NCBI GenBank assembly: GCA_024404675.1
Contig: JAKSPO010000001.1
Span: forward strand, 310,001 to 374,000
Origin: Lachnospiraceae bacterium
GTDB lineage: Bacteria > Bacillota > Clostridia > Lachnospirales > Lachnospiraceae
Direction of reading: 5' to 3'
Length of the DNA stretch: 64,000 bases
The notes beneath the pieces are model-generated. The model did not search any database and had not been told where the DNA came from. It worked only from the letters and a program-made list of their open reading frames with translations. The position numbers were made by a program, and so were the translations under genes. Within the stretch, counting starts at the first letter, position 1; every line of letters begins with the position of its first letter. Below, piece after piece: positions 9,751-21,221 of this stretch.

Positions 9751-10593
9751 TCAAAAGATAATCGTAATCAACAAAATCAATATACCAAGCGCAATTCGGT
9801 ACCAGCCGAACACCTTGAAATCATGCTTTTTAATATAAGCAATCATCCAGTTAACGGTTGCATATGCGACAAGAAACGCACAGATCATCGTTGCAAGTAA
9901 AATCGCATATTGCATTCCGTCAAAATCAAAATTATACTTCGCAAGCTTCAAAAAACTGGCTCCAAGAATGGTAGGAATCTCCAGATAGAAGGTAAATTCC
10001 GTTGCAATTCCTCTGCTTGCGCCAAGAAGCATCGCACCGATAATGGTAATACCCGAACGGGAAGTACCCGGAATCATCGCAAGTACCTGGAAGCAGCCGA
10101 TATAAAAAGCAAGCTTCATCGGAATCGAGCCAAGCGTCTTATAACGAATCGGCCGCAGCTTCTGAATCCTTTCAATGAACAGAAATACAATTCCGTATAG
10201 AATCAACGTAATCATAACGGTAATCGTACTTCTCCGCCCGTGAAAGAAGACATCGAACGCATCATCGAACAGAAAACCGATCACAACCGCAGGAATGCAG
10301 GCGATACAGATCTTCAGCCAAAGATATACCTTGTTCTTCTGAATGATGATCCGCTTATCCTCCGTCAGATAACACGGCCAAAGCTGTCTGAAATAAATCA
10401 GAACAACCGCGAGCACCGCACCAAGCTGTATCACGACCGTAAAAATTTCGGAAAATTCCCGATTGTTCAGGCATTCCGGTTGAAACAGTCTTTCAAGAAT
10501 CAGAAGATGTCCGGTACTGCTGATCGGAAGAAATTCGGTAATTCCTTCCACAATTCCCAGTATTACGATTTTCAGGAATTCGAATAATCCCAT
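9751..10593 (-). CDS. uppP: Undecaprenyl-diphosphate phosphatase UppP (BacA)
   Basis: UppP dephosphorylates undecaprenyl diphosphate at the membrane, recycling the lipid carrier for peptidoglycan and giving low-level bacitracin tolerance. The protein has about 280 residues with eight hydrophobic segments. Both family signatures are present: EGITEFLPISSTGHL at about 16-30 and the PGTSRSG motif near 172. The start ATG at 10591-10593 follows GAGG by 7 nt. It lies between the GH95 gene (14 bp) and ftsK (18 bp) and looks co-transcribed with them. Confidence 0.96.
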   Translation of the reverse strand: MGLFEFLKIVILGIVEGITEFLPISSTGHLLILERLFQPECLNNREFSEIFTVVIQLGAVLAVVLIYFRQLWPCYLTEDKRIIIQKNKVYLWLKICIACIPAVVIGFLFDDAFDVFFHGRRSTITVMITLILYGIVFLFIERIQKLRPIRYKTLGSIPMKLAFYIGCFQVLAMIPGTSRSGITIIGAMLLGASRGIATEFTFYLEIPTILGASFLKLAKYNFDFDGMQYAILLATMICAFLVAYATVNWMIAYIKKHDFKVFGWYRIALGILILLITIIF

Positions 10594-10607
10594 CAAAATA
10601 CCTCAAA

Positions 10608-12833
10608 TCATTCAATCTCATATGTGGCTTCTTCACCAAGGGGAAGAGAAACCATGTATTCCTTGCCGAGATACAAAACACGCATCTCATAGTCGGCAAG
10701 CTCCGCCTTTACCGAAAAGCTTGTAAGCTTTCCCTCACGGAAGCAAAGCGAAAATACAGCGCCGTATTTGGCGTAAATTCCTTCGATAGAGCCGTCTCCC
10801 ATTGCCTTCGGAACCGCAGGCATTAAAATCACACGATCGGATTTACTCTGCAGATACATCTCGCCGATTGCGGCAATGGCACCGAAATTTCCGTCAATCT
10901 GGAACGGCGGATGATTATCAAAAAGATTCGTAAGCGTACTCTTATTAAGGAGTGCCACAAGGTTCTCATAAACCTTCTCGCCTTCAAAGAGTCTTGCGAA
11001 CATATTCATGATCCATGCTCTGCTCCAGCCGGTATGACCGCCGCCGTTACTGAGTCTACGATCAAGCGTAACCTTGGCTGCCTGAATCAGCGTCTGATCG
11101 GAATCGTCTGCGTTAATCTGCTCGGAAGGATGCAGGGCATACAGATGTGAGATGTGCCGATGTCCCGGCTCTCTTTCCTCGTAATCTTCGTTCCACTCCA
11201 TAATCTGCCCAAAGCGACCTACACGAATCGGCGGAAGCTTCTTAAGAAGGCTCTCTGTGTGCGCAATAAACTCTTCGTCGGCGTCTTCCAGTAGCTTCGC
11301 CGCACTAAGAAACTGCGTAAACAGATCTCTTAAAATCTCGATGTCCATGGTCGAATTGTAGCAGACATTGCCGGATTCTCCATTCGGAAGAATGTACGTA
11401 TTCTCCGGTGAAAGGGACGGACAAAGGAACACCGTATCCTCTTCCTCTACCAAAAAATCATGGAAGAACAGTACGCTTTCTCGCATAATCGGATACATCG
11501 ACTCAAGAAAATCAATATCAAGCGTATACAGATAATGTTCCCAGATATGCGTGCAAAGCCATGCCATTCCCATAACCCAGTAGGTTGCCGGAATCCAGCC
11601 GTCCTGCGGCGCGGTATCACCCCACATATCGGTATTATGATGTGCGACCGTACCACGACAGTTATACATATCTCTTGCCGTACGCTGGCCATTTTCGCAC
11701 ATTCTTCTCATCAGATCAAAAAGCGGCATATGGCAGCTACCAAGACCGAACATTTCAGCCGGCCAGTAGTTCATCTCCGTATTGATATTGATAGTAAACT
11801 TGCTGCCCCACGGCGGGTCCATGCTACCGTTCCAGATACCCTGCAGATTCGCGGGAAGCGACCCCTCTCTTGAGGACGCAATCAAAAGATAACGCCCGAA
11901 ATCATAATACGTCTGAATCAGGCCGTTGTCTGGCTTATCGATACCAAACCGCTTAAGTCTTTCATCGGTAGGAAGCTTCTCGAGTTCGGGATCAGACGTA
12001 AGGGAAAGCTTCGTCTTATCGAAAAGCTCACAATATTCCTGCAGATGCTCATTAAGAAGTGCACTGTACTCTAACGATCTGCCAACACGCAACGTGTTCG
12101 AAACATAGCTAAGCGGATCCTTCTCCCGGAAGGTTGTTGCTGCCGTAAACAGAAGGCATACCATATTCACCTTACGGCATTTGAGGTATTCCCCGACACA
12201 TTCGACCGTACCGCCGATATGCACCGAAGAAAGTCCTGCCGCATACCGGTAATCCTCTCCCACCATCGACCCGAGTGAATAGATCGTATCCGAATCATGG
12301 AAGGTACTGTCATAGAACGTCTTTCTGCCGAAATTAACATCAATATCAAACGAAGCGCCCTCATCGGTCGTAATCATCATCACCAGAAGATTCGAAGGAT
12401 TATTGGCAAAAATCTCCTCACGGAAGGTGATTCCGCCTGCTCTTTTACGAAGTCTGAACAATGCCTTAGAAAGGTCAAGCTCTCTTTCGTAATCGCTCCA
12501 TTCCCCCGAGATATTCTTATAATTGATATAAAGGTCTCCGAGTGTGGAATACGTTCTCTCGCTTTGCGGCGTACCGGTAAATGCATGGAGTAAAAGCTCC
12601 TCTGCTTCGGATATTCTTCCCTCACGCACAAGCTCTCTCAGTGTGGAAAGGTTGTCCTTAGCATCCACATTAACGCGGCTCATCGGACCACCGTACCAAA
12701 GCGAATCCTCATTCAGCTGCAGGTGCTCACAATTCTCATCGCCGAAAATCATGGCGCCGAGCTTGCCGTTTCCGATGGGAAGTGCTTTGTTCCAATCATA
12801 TCCGGCGCTCTGTTTGTAAAATAAGCGACTCAT
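10608..12833 (-). CDS. GH95 alpha-L-fucosidase (alpha-L-galactosidase possible)
   Basis: GH95 enzymes are inverting alpha-1,2-L-fucosidases, or occasionally alpha-L-galactosidases, acting on host glycans or plant xyloglucan. At 741 residues the protein is close to family length. The N-terminal beta-domain signature is WNKALPIGNGKLGAMIFGD at about 14-32. The (alpha/alpha)6 barrel follows, with ANLQGIWNGSMDPPWGSKF near 330 and HHNTDMWGDTAPQ near 395, which holds the active-site Asn/Asp pair. There is no signal peptide, so action is probably cytoplasmic on imported oligosaccharides, in step with the GH2 gene 9 bp upstream. Substrate choice between fucosyl and galactosyl linkages is not resolvable from the sequence. 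Confidence 0.9.
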   Translation of the reverse strand: MSRLFYKQSAGYDWNKALPIGNGKLGAMIFGDENCEHLQLNEDSLWYGGPMSRVNVDAKDNLSTLRELVREGRISEAEELLLHAFTGTPQSERTYSTLGDLYINYKNISGEWSDYERELDLSKALFRLRKRAGGITFREEIFANNPSNLLVMMITTDEGASFDIDVNFGRKTFYDSTFHDSDTIYSLGSMVGEDYRYAAGLSSVHIGGTVECVGEYLKCRKVNMVCLLFTAATTFREKDPLSYVSNTLRVGRSLEYSALLNEHLQEYCELFDKTKLSLTSDPELEKLPTDERLKRFGIDKPDNGLIQTYYDFGRYLLIASSREGSLPANLQGIWNGSMDPPWGSKFTININTEMNYWPAEMFGLGSCHMPLFDLMRRMCENGQRTARDMYNCRGTVAHHNTDMWGDTAPQDGWIPATYWVMGMAWLCTHIWEHYLYTLDIDFLESMYPIMRESVLFFHDFLVEEEDTVFLCPSLSPENTYILPNGESGNVCYNSTMDIEILRDLFTQFLSAAKLLEDADEEFIAHTESLLKKLPPIRVGRFGQIMEWNEDYEEREPGHRHISHLYALHPSEQINADDSDQTLIQAAKVTLDRRLSNGGGHTGWSRAWIMNMFARLFEGEKVYENLVALLNKSTLTNLFDNHPPFQIDGNFGAIAAIGEMYLQSKSDRVILMPAVPKAMGDGSIEGIYAKYGAVFSLCFREGKLTSFSVKAELADYEMRVLYLGKEYMVSLPLGEEATYEIE

Positions 12834-12842
12834 AACCTACTC

Positions 12843-15851
<3,009 letters not shown>

Positions 15852-15881
15852 CTACCCCCTCTCAAAGCAAACCCTCTCTAT

Positions 15882-15939
15882 TTTGAGAATGGTGCCACAA
15901 AAAGGAAAGTTCCGTTCTATGGCACCACCGTGTCTCAAA
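15882..15939 (-). terminator. Long hairpin between pnp and lacZ, possible terminator or processing site
   Basis: Two nested inverted repeats lie just after the pnp stop: an outer TTTGAGA/TCTCAAA pair (15933-15939 with 15882-15888) and an inner TGGTGCC-type stem (15920-15926 with 15891-15897). They enclose a loop of about 22 nt. No U-run follows, so classical intrinsic termination is doubtful. An mRNA-processing or 3'-stabilising role between pnp and the glycosidase genes is the alternative. Confidence 0.5.
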
Positions 15940-15953
15940 GTATATAATACAAA

Positions 15954-18044
15954 TTAGTTCTCTTTGTAGTCCTTGATGGAGAAGCTTACGCGGCCCATCT
16001 TGTCCTTGCCAAGGCATACAACCTTAACAACATCGCCGAGGGTAAGAACATCCTCAACGTGATTGATGCGCTCCTTAGCAATCTTGGAAATGTGAACCAT
16101 TCCCTCCTTGCCGGGTGCGAACTCAAGGAAAGCACCGAAATCCTTAATGCTTACAACCTTGCCCTCGAATACCATGCCCTCTTCGAACTCGGTAACGATA
16201 ACCTCAATCATCTTCTTAGCCTTAGCCATTGCCTCAGCATCGGTACCACAGATGGATACATTACCGTCATCGGTAATATCAATCTTAACACCGGTAGCAT
16301 CAATGATTGCGTTAATGGTCTTACCTCTCTGACCAACAACATCACCGATCTTCTGAGGATCGATAGACATCTGAATGATCTTCGGAGCGTATGCATTAAC
16401 TTCCTTTCTGGGCTCTGCGATAGCAGGCTTCATACAGGTATCCATGATGAACAGACGAGCCTCACGGCATCTTGCGATAGCACCCTCAACGATGCTTCTG
16501 GTAAGACCGTGGATCTTAATATCCATCTGGATTGCGGTAATACCCTCGGTAGTACCGGTTACCTTGAAGTCCATATCACCGAAGAAGTCCTCAAGACCCT
16601 GAATATCGGTAAGAAGGATATAATCATCATCGGTCTCGCCGGTAACAAGACCACAGGAAATACCTGCAACCATTCTCTTAATCGGAACACCGGCAGCCAT
16701 AAGAGACATACAGCTTGCACAGGTGGAAGCCATAGAGGTGGAACCGTTACTCTCAAAGGTCTCGGATACGGCACGGATTGCGTAAGGGAACTCGGTCTCG
16801 CTCGGAAGTACCGGAATCAAAGCACGCTCAGCGAGTGCACCGTGACCGATCTCACGACGTCCGGGTCCTCTGGAAACCTTGGTCTCACCAACGGAGTAAG
16901 CCGGGAAGTTATAGTGATGAATGTATCTCTTACTTACGATGTTATCATCAAGACCGTCAACCTTCTGTGCCTCGGAAAGAGGTGCAAGGGTAACGATATC
17001 GCAGATCTGGGTCTGTCCACGAGTGAACATTGCGGAACCGTGTACTCTCGGAATAATATCAACCTCAGCTGCAAGAGGACGGATCTGGGTGATCTCACGA
17101 CCGTCGGGTCTCTTGTGATCCTTAAGAATCATCTTACGAACCGTCTTCTTCTCGTACTGATATACAGCCTCGTCAATAAGCGGAAGCCACTCTTCCTTAT
17201 CGGCAAATTTCTCAACGAGGGTATCCTTCATCTGACGGATACGCTCCTCTCTGACCTGCTTCTCGGGAGAGAACATCAGAACTTCCATATCTGCCGGAGG
17301 AACGATCTCCTTAATAGCGGCAAATACTTCCTCAGGAATTGCGCAGCTGGTGTAGCTGTGCTTAGCCTTACCGCACTCAGCAACAATCTGATCGATGAAC
17401 TTGATGATCTCCTTGTTGGTAGCATCTGCAAGATAGATTGCTTCGATCATCTTCGCCTCGGGAAGCTCGTTAGCGCCTGCCTCGATCATGATAACCTTAT
17501 CTCTGGTGGATGCAACGGTAAGCTTCAGATCACCGTTCTGGGTCTGTTCCTGGGTAGGGTTCAAAATGAACTCACCGTTAATCATACCAACCTGTGTGGT
17601 TGCGCACGGACCGTCGAACGGAATATCGGAAATAGCTACTGCAATTGCGGAACCGAGCATAGCGGTAAGCTCAGGTGTGCAGCTCGGATCAACGCTCAGA
17701 ACGAGGTTGTTGATCGTTACATCGTTACGATAATCCTTCGGGAACAAAGGACGCATCGGGCGGTCAATAACACGGGAGGTAAGAACAGCATTCTCAGAAG
17801 CCTTACCCTCTCTCTTATTGAATCCTCCCGGAATCTTACCAACTGCATACATCTTCTCCTCATACTCTACGCTCAGAGGGAAGAAATCGATGCCGTCTCT
17901 GGGCTTCTCACTTGCGGTAGCGGTGGAAAGCACAGTCGTGTCACCATAGTGCATCAAAGCTGCACCGTTCGCCTGCTTGGCAACTCTGTCAACGTCGACA
18001 GTAAGGGTTCTGCCTGCAAGCTCCATACTGAAACTCTTGTACAT
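15954..18044 (-). CDS. pnp: Polyribonucleotide nucleotidyltransferase (PNPase)
   Basis: PNPase degrades RNA from the 3' end using phosphate and acts in the cytoplasmic degradosome. It has 696 residues in the normal order: first RNase PH core (ends near 215), all-helical domain, and the second, catalytic RNase PH core with SETFESNGSTSMAS near 425 and LTDIQGLEDFFGDMDFKVTG near 480. KH follows (GQRGKTINAIID near 567), then S1 (GMVFEGKVVSIKDFGAF near 625). The start follows AAGGAG. Unusually, it is not downstream of rpsO here but 5 kb away, with its own promoter and a long leader hairpin, and is followed by carbohydrate genes. Confidence 0.97.
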   Translation of the reverse strand: MYKSFSMELAGRTLTVDVDRVAKQANGAALMHYGDTTVLSTATASEKPRDGIDFFPLSVEYEEKMYAVGKIPGGFNKREGKASENAVLTSRVIDRPMRPLFPKDYRNDVTINNLVLSVDPSCTPELTAMLGSAIAVAISDIPFDGPCATTQVGMINGEFILNPTQEQTQNGDLKLTVASTRDKVIMIEAGANELPEAKMIEAIYLADATNKEIIKFIDQIVAECGKAKHSYTSCAIPEEVFAAIKEIVPPADMEVLMFSPEKQVREERIRQMKDTLVEKFADKEEWLPLIDEAVYQYEKKTVRKMILKDHKRPDGREITQIRPLAAEVDIIPRVHGSAMFTRGQTQICDIVTLAPLSEAQKVDGLDDNIVSKRYIHHYNFPAYSVGETKVSRGPGRREIGHGALAERALIPVLPSETEFPYAIRAVSETFESNGSTSMASTCASCMSLMAAGVPIKRMVAGISCGLVTGETDDDYILLTDIQGLEDFFGDMDFKVTGTTEGITAIQMDIKIHGLTRSIVEGAIARCREARLFIMDTCMKPAIAEPRKEVNAYAPKIIQMSIDPQKIGDVVGQRGKTINAIIDATGVKIDITDDGNVSICGTDAEAMAKAKKMIEVIVTEFEEGMVFEGKVVSIKDFGAFLEFAPGKEGMVHISKIAKERINHVEDVLTLGDVVKVVCLGKDKMGRVSFSIKDYKEN

Positions 18045-18064
18045 ATTGTACTCCTTTCTTATGT

Positions 18065-18136
18065 CGGAGTCCCCGTAACAACTGATAAAACTGCGCCTCG
18101 CACAGGCTTATCAGAAGTCACGGAATATAGACTCCG
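18065..18136 (-). promoter_or_regulatory. Long stem-loop in the pnp leader
   Basis: The pnp 5' untranslated region folds on paper into a three-part coaxial hairpin. CGGAGTC pairs with GACTCCG (18065-18071 with 18130-18136), CCGTGAC with GTTACGG (18117-18123 with 18073-18079) and CTGATAA with TTATCAG (18108-18114 with 18082-18088), with a GCCT/AGGC tip. In E. coli a long leader duplex cut by RNase III mediates PNPase autoregulation. A similar role here is inference from position and shape. Confidence 0.6.
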
Positions 18137-18183
18137 TTTAATATATTTAGTAAATGCGCGCACTATTACACGCATTCTATTGT

Positions 18184-18212
18184 ATTATAGCATACCTCTT
18201 TCAAAATTTCCA
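18184..18212 (-). promoter_or_regulatory. pnp: Predicted sigma-A promoter for pnp
   Basis: An exact TATAAT (18184-18189) with an extended TGC lies 17 bp from TGGAAA (18207-18212, 4/6). It sits between the GH5 terminator and the pnp leader hairpin, implying a leader of about 130 nt. Confidence 0.65.
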
Positions 18213-18246
18213 TATCAAAATTCGGATTTCCTGCAAATCCTGCCAC

Positions 18247-18275
18247 AAAAAAACAAGGCACATTTCTGTGCCCTG
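18247..18275 (-). terminator. Rho-independent terminator after the GH5 gene
   Basis: A 9-bp stem (CAGGGCACA with TGTGCCTTG, one G-U pair) with a GAAA tetraloop is followed by seven U residues, starting 5 nt after the GH5 stop codon. It closes the folT-folC-folC-GH5 unit and isolates it from the pnp promoter. Confidence 0.92.
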
Positions 18276-18280
18276 TTCTC

Positions 18281-19936
18281 TTATTTTGTTAATTCAATGC
18301 TTTTGATCTCAAGCGGTGCGTCGGCCATAATAATGATGCCGATTCCGGTTGCGGTTCCGTTCTTAGCGATAGTACCGTTCCAGCTTTCCGGCGCAACCGT
18401 AAAGCCATTGGTCCCGGGCGTAAACTTACAGCACCAGAAGTTTTTCGAAGTTACATTCGTGTTGCAGCTTGCCTTAAGCTTCCAGCTACCGATGTTCTGC
18501 CCGGATACATTTTTGATTGCAACGTCGAACTGGTAACAGTATTTGCCGCCTTCCATCCACGTATTCGTGGAACGGAAGCTGATTTCGGCGCCGTTACTCG
18601 TTCTGCCGTATGCAACCGCCTTCGGTGCGTTTGCATCGACACCGCCCTGGGCACTGTCAAGAATATCCTGAAGCGTCTCCTCCTTCGGCTCGGGAACGCG
18701 TCCGTGAAGAATATCGATTAACCAGTTTCCTTCCACGGAAAGATCCTCGGGCTTGAAGCCGGAAAGCTTTGTGACATGCTTTTTGATAAGCGACGAGGTC
18801 TCGTCCTTATTGGCAAGGTTCCAGCAGATATAGCTCACCTGGTAATTGTCCATCACCAGGACCCATTTGTTGGCTTCCTCTATATCGCAGCGCCCGTTAC
18901 CGGATGCATCGGTAATACCGAATTCGCTGACGAACACAGGAAGACCCGCCTTAATCGCGGAAACCATCTTCTGACGGAGGCTGTCCTTATGCGTACCTGC
19001 GTAAAAATGCAGGGCATACATCACATTATCCGACTTGATCGGGTTCTTCGCTGCCTGATCAACATCCTGGCTCCAGGTCGGTGTTCCGACGATAATAATT
19101 GCCTTCGGGTCGTTGGCTCTGATGATAGGGATGATGATTTCTGCATATTTTTTGATCTCAGCCCAGCCGGTACCGCCGTTCGGCTCGTTACAGATTTCGT
19201 AGATGACATTGTCGTAGCCGGCGTATTTTTTAGACATCTCTTCAAAAAAGGGCTTCGCCTGCTCAACATATTTCATCGGTGTCAGATCATGCAGGATATG
19301 CCAGTCGATGATGACATACATACCAAGATCGGTTGCGTATTTTACACCGTTATTGACACATTCCTTTAACTTCTTCTGCACGGCTTCTCCGCCGACACAG
19401 TAGCCGTTCTCGTCGGTATACATCGCAAGACGTACGACATTTGCCCCAAATTCGTCACGAAGACAGCGGAAGGTCTCGGGGTTCACATACTGCGGGAACC
19501 ACTGTAAGCCGTGCGTACTGATACCCTTTAACTGATAAGGCTCTCCCGACGCATCGCAAAGCTTTGTTCCTTTCACCATCAGCTTGCCGTGGTTTTCAAC
19601 GGGTGTGCCCTTCTCTGGCGTCACAGTAGGCATCGGGGTGATTGCTTCGGTAGGCGTCGGCTCATTTGTCGGCTCCTTCGTCGGCTCTTTCGTCGGCTCT
19701 TTCGTCGGCTCCTTAGTCGGTTCAACGCCGGTCGGCTCCGCACTCGGCGTAAGCGAAGGCTCCGTAGGCGTCGGTTCGCCTGCCTGGTTTTCTTCAACTT
19801 TGGTATCCTTTACCCTGTCCTTAGCGGGCTTCTCGTTATTACGGTTTAAAACGACAAGCAGACTGATCGTAAGACCGATAATCAGCGCAATCAGTACGGC
19901 AAATGCGGCGATAATCCATTTTCTACTGTTCTTCAT
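18281..19936 (-). CDS. Secreted GH5 endoglucanase with C-terminal cellulose-binding-like domain
   Basis: This is a retaining GH5 (subfamily-2-like) beta-1,4-endoglucanase. It has a signal anchor at about residues 8-32, then a Pro/Thr/Glu linker to about 105 containing PTKE repeats. The catalytic barrel follows, with acid/base Glu in YEICNEPNGG near 245 and nucleophile Glu in VFVSEFGITD near 340. A C-terminal beta-sandwich of about 100 residues (about 450-551) has the spaced Trp/aromatic pattern of a CBM2-like cellulose-binding module. The ATG at 19934-19936 lies inside the last codons of the upstream folC (14-nt overlap, GAGGAGG as ribosome site), so translation is probably coupled. A terminator follows directly. 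Subfamily and CBM assignments are by eye. Confidence 0.88.
   Translation of the reverse strand: MKNSRKWIIAAFAVLIALIIGLTISLLVVLNRNNEKPAKDRVKDTKVEENQAGEPTPTEPSLTPSAEPTGVEPTKEPTKEPTKEPTKEPTNEPTPTEAITPMPTVTPEKGTPVENHGKLMVKGTKLCDASGEPYQLKGISTHGLQWFPQYVNPETFRCLRDEFGANVVRLAMYTDENGYCVGGEAVQKKLKECVNNGVKYATDLGMYVIIDWHILHDLTPMKYVEQAKPFFEEMSKKYAGYDNVIYEICNEPNGGTGWAEIKKYAEIIIPIIRANDPKAIIIVGTPTWSQDVDQAAKNPIKSDNVMYALHFYAGTHKDSLRQKMVSAIKAGLPVFVSEFGITDASGNGRCDIEEANKWVLVMDNYQVSYICWNLANKDETSSLIKKHVTKLSGFKPEDLSVEGNWLIDILHGRVPEPKEETLQDILDSAQGGVDANAPKAVAYGRTSNGAEISFRSTNTWMEGGKYCYQFDVAIKNVSGQNIGSWKLKASCNTNVTSKNFWCCKFTPGTNGFTVAPESWNGTIAKNGTATGIGIIIMADAPLEIKSIELTK
19656..19715 (-). repeat. Five 12-bp tandem repeats encoding the PTKE linker
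   Basis: Five consecutive 12-bp units (plus strand gtcggctc[c/t]ttc type, 0-3 mismatches) encode the Glu-Pro-Thr-Lys repeats between the membrane anchor and the GH5 domain. The near identity between units suggests slippage-prone expansion and contraction of the wall-spanning linker. Confidence 0.85.
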
Positions 19937-21221
19937 CACAAGCCTCCTCTTCTGCCATAGGCTTTTTATAAATACTTCTGATGCGATCAGCCAGATACAT
20001 AGAGCCGATGATCAGTACAAGATCTCTTTCCTTTCCCTTTTTGGAAAGTGCCTTCAGCGTCTCCTCGGGATTCGTTACCGCTTCCATCCCGAATTCCTCG
20101 CAAAGCGCCGGAATCTCTGCTTCCGGAATGGCGCGCGGATGATCAAATCGATAGAAATGAATATCCGTAGCGAAGCTCTTAAGAATTGTTAACATCGTCC
20201 GATAGTCCTTATCCGCAAGCATGGAAGCGAGTACGTGGATACGCATTCCCAAAAACTCGGCTCTTTGAAAGAATGCCTTCGCTACCTCGATACACTGCGG
20301 ATTATGCCCGCCGTCAAGGTAAACGGAGGGCTTTCTGTGTAAAAGCTCCATACGGACAGGCCAATCCACCCGGAACAGTCCGTTCGTAATATCATCATCA
20401 CTGATAAAGAATCGGCTACGATTCAAAACCGTAATCGTTTCAAGCGCCGCGCAGCAATTAAGCTGCTGATGCTTTCCAAGGAGATTCAGTTCAATCTCGA
20501 GCTCCTTATAACGAAAATGCTCAGCATTTGGAATCGGCGAAAGCTCCTTTAAAAGCTCCTTATCCACATAATGAATGCGGCTGTTCTTCTTAAGTGCCTG
20601 CGCCGTAAGCACATCCATCGCTTCCTTCTCGGAAGGATACATGACAACGTCACAGTGGTCTTTGATGATTCCTGCCTTCGCATCCGCAATCTTTGAAAGG
20701 GTATTGCCAAGAATTGCACAATGATCAAGACCGATATTCATAATCACGCTGCAAAGTGGCTTCGGAACGATATTCGTTGGATCAAAGGTACCACCAAGTC
20801 CGGTTTCAAGAATCACGATATCACACTGCTCACGCTCATAATATAATAGGGCGATAATGGTTAAGAGCTCAAACTGATTCGGCGGCTCCGGCAGTCTGTC
20901 CGTATATGCCATAACCTCGGTAGCAAGCTCGGTAAGCTTCCGCTTCGAAATCATCTTCCCGTTAATCTGGATTCGCTCTCTGAAATCATGAATATACGGT
21001 GAGGTGAATAATCCGACCTTGTAACCAGCCGCACGAAGGACGGAATGTAGCATCGCACATACCGAGCCTTTGCCGTTCGTACCCGCAACATGAACAACCG
21101 ACAGCCGCTCCTCGGGATTACCGAAGTGTGCCATCGTCTTTCGCATACGCGTAAGTCCGGCAAATCGATTAAAGAAGCTCTTACCGGTCAGTTTTTCTAA
21201 TATCTCTTCGTAAGTCATCAT
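19923..21221 (-). CDS. folC: Folylpolyglutamate/dihydrofolate synthase FolC, first paralogue
   Basis: FolC is a Mur-ligase-fold enzyme adding glutamate to dihydropteroate and/or reduced folates. The P-loop GTNGKGSV is near 48, the Mg-site segment NIGLDHCAILG near 170, the carbamylated-Lys region DAKAGIIK near 188, and the C-terminal LDGGHNP near 300. The open frame extends to 21272, but homology to its neighbour and an AGGA site 6 nt upstream indicate the ATG at 21221 (or 21218), overlapping the upstream folC by about 40 nt. Its motifs are closer to canonical FolC than those of the paralogue upstream. The GH5 start codon lies inside its last codons. Confidence 0.92.
   Translation of the reverse strand: MMTYEEILEKLTGKSFFNRFAGLTRMRKTMAHFGNPEERLSVVHVAGTNGKGSVCAMLHSVLRAAGYKVGLFTSPYIHDFRERIQINGKMISKRKLTELATEVMAYTDRLPEPPNQFELLTIIALLYYEREQCDIVILETGLGGTFDPTNIVPKPLCSVIMNIGLDHCAILGNTLSKIADAKAGIIKDHCDVVMYPSEKEAMDVLTAQALKKNSRIHYVDKELLKELSPIPNAEHFRYKELEIELNLLGKHQQLNCCAALETITVLNRSRFFISDDDITNGLFRVDWPVRMELLHRKPSVYLDGGHNPQCIEVAKAFFQRAEFLGMRIHVLASMLADKDYRTMLTILKSFATDIHFYRFDHPRAIPEAEIPALCEEFGMEAVTNPEETLKALSKKGKERDLVLIIGSMYLADRIRSIYKKPMAEEEACDEEQ

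Noticed and set aside
16059-18536. 825-codon open frame on the plus strand antisense to pnp
   Set aside because: The minus frame is clearly PNPase by motifs. The antisense translation has no recognisable domain and no ribosome site, and long antisense frames arise from codon use in the real gene.
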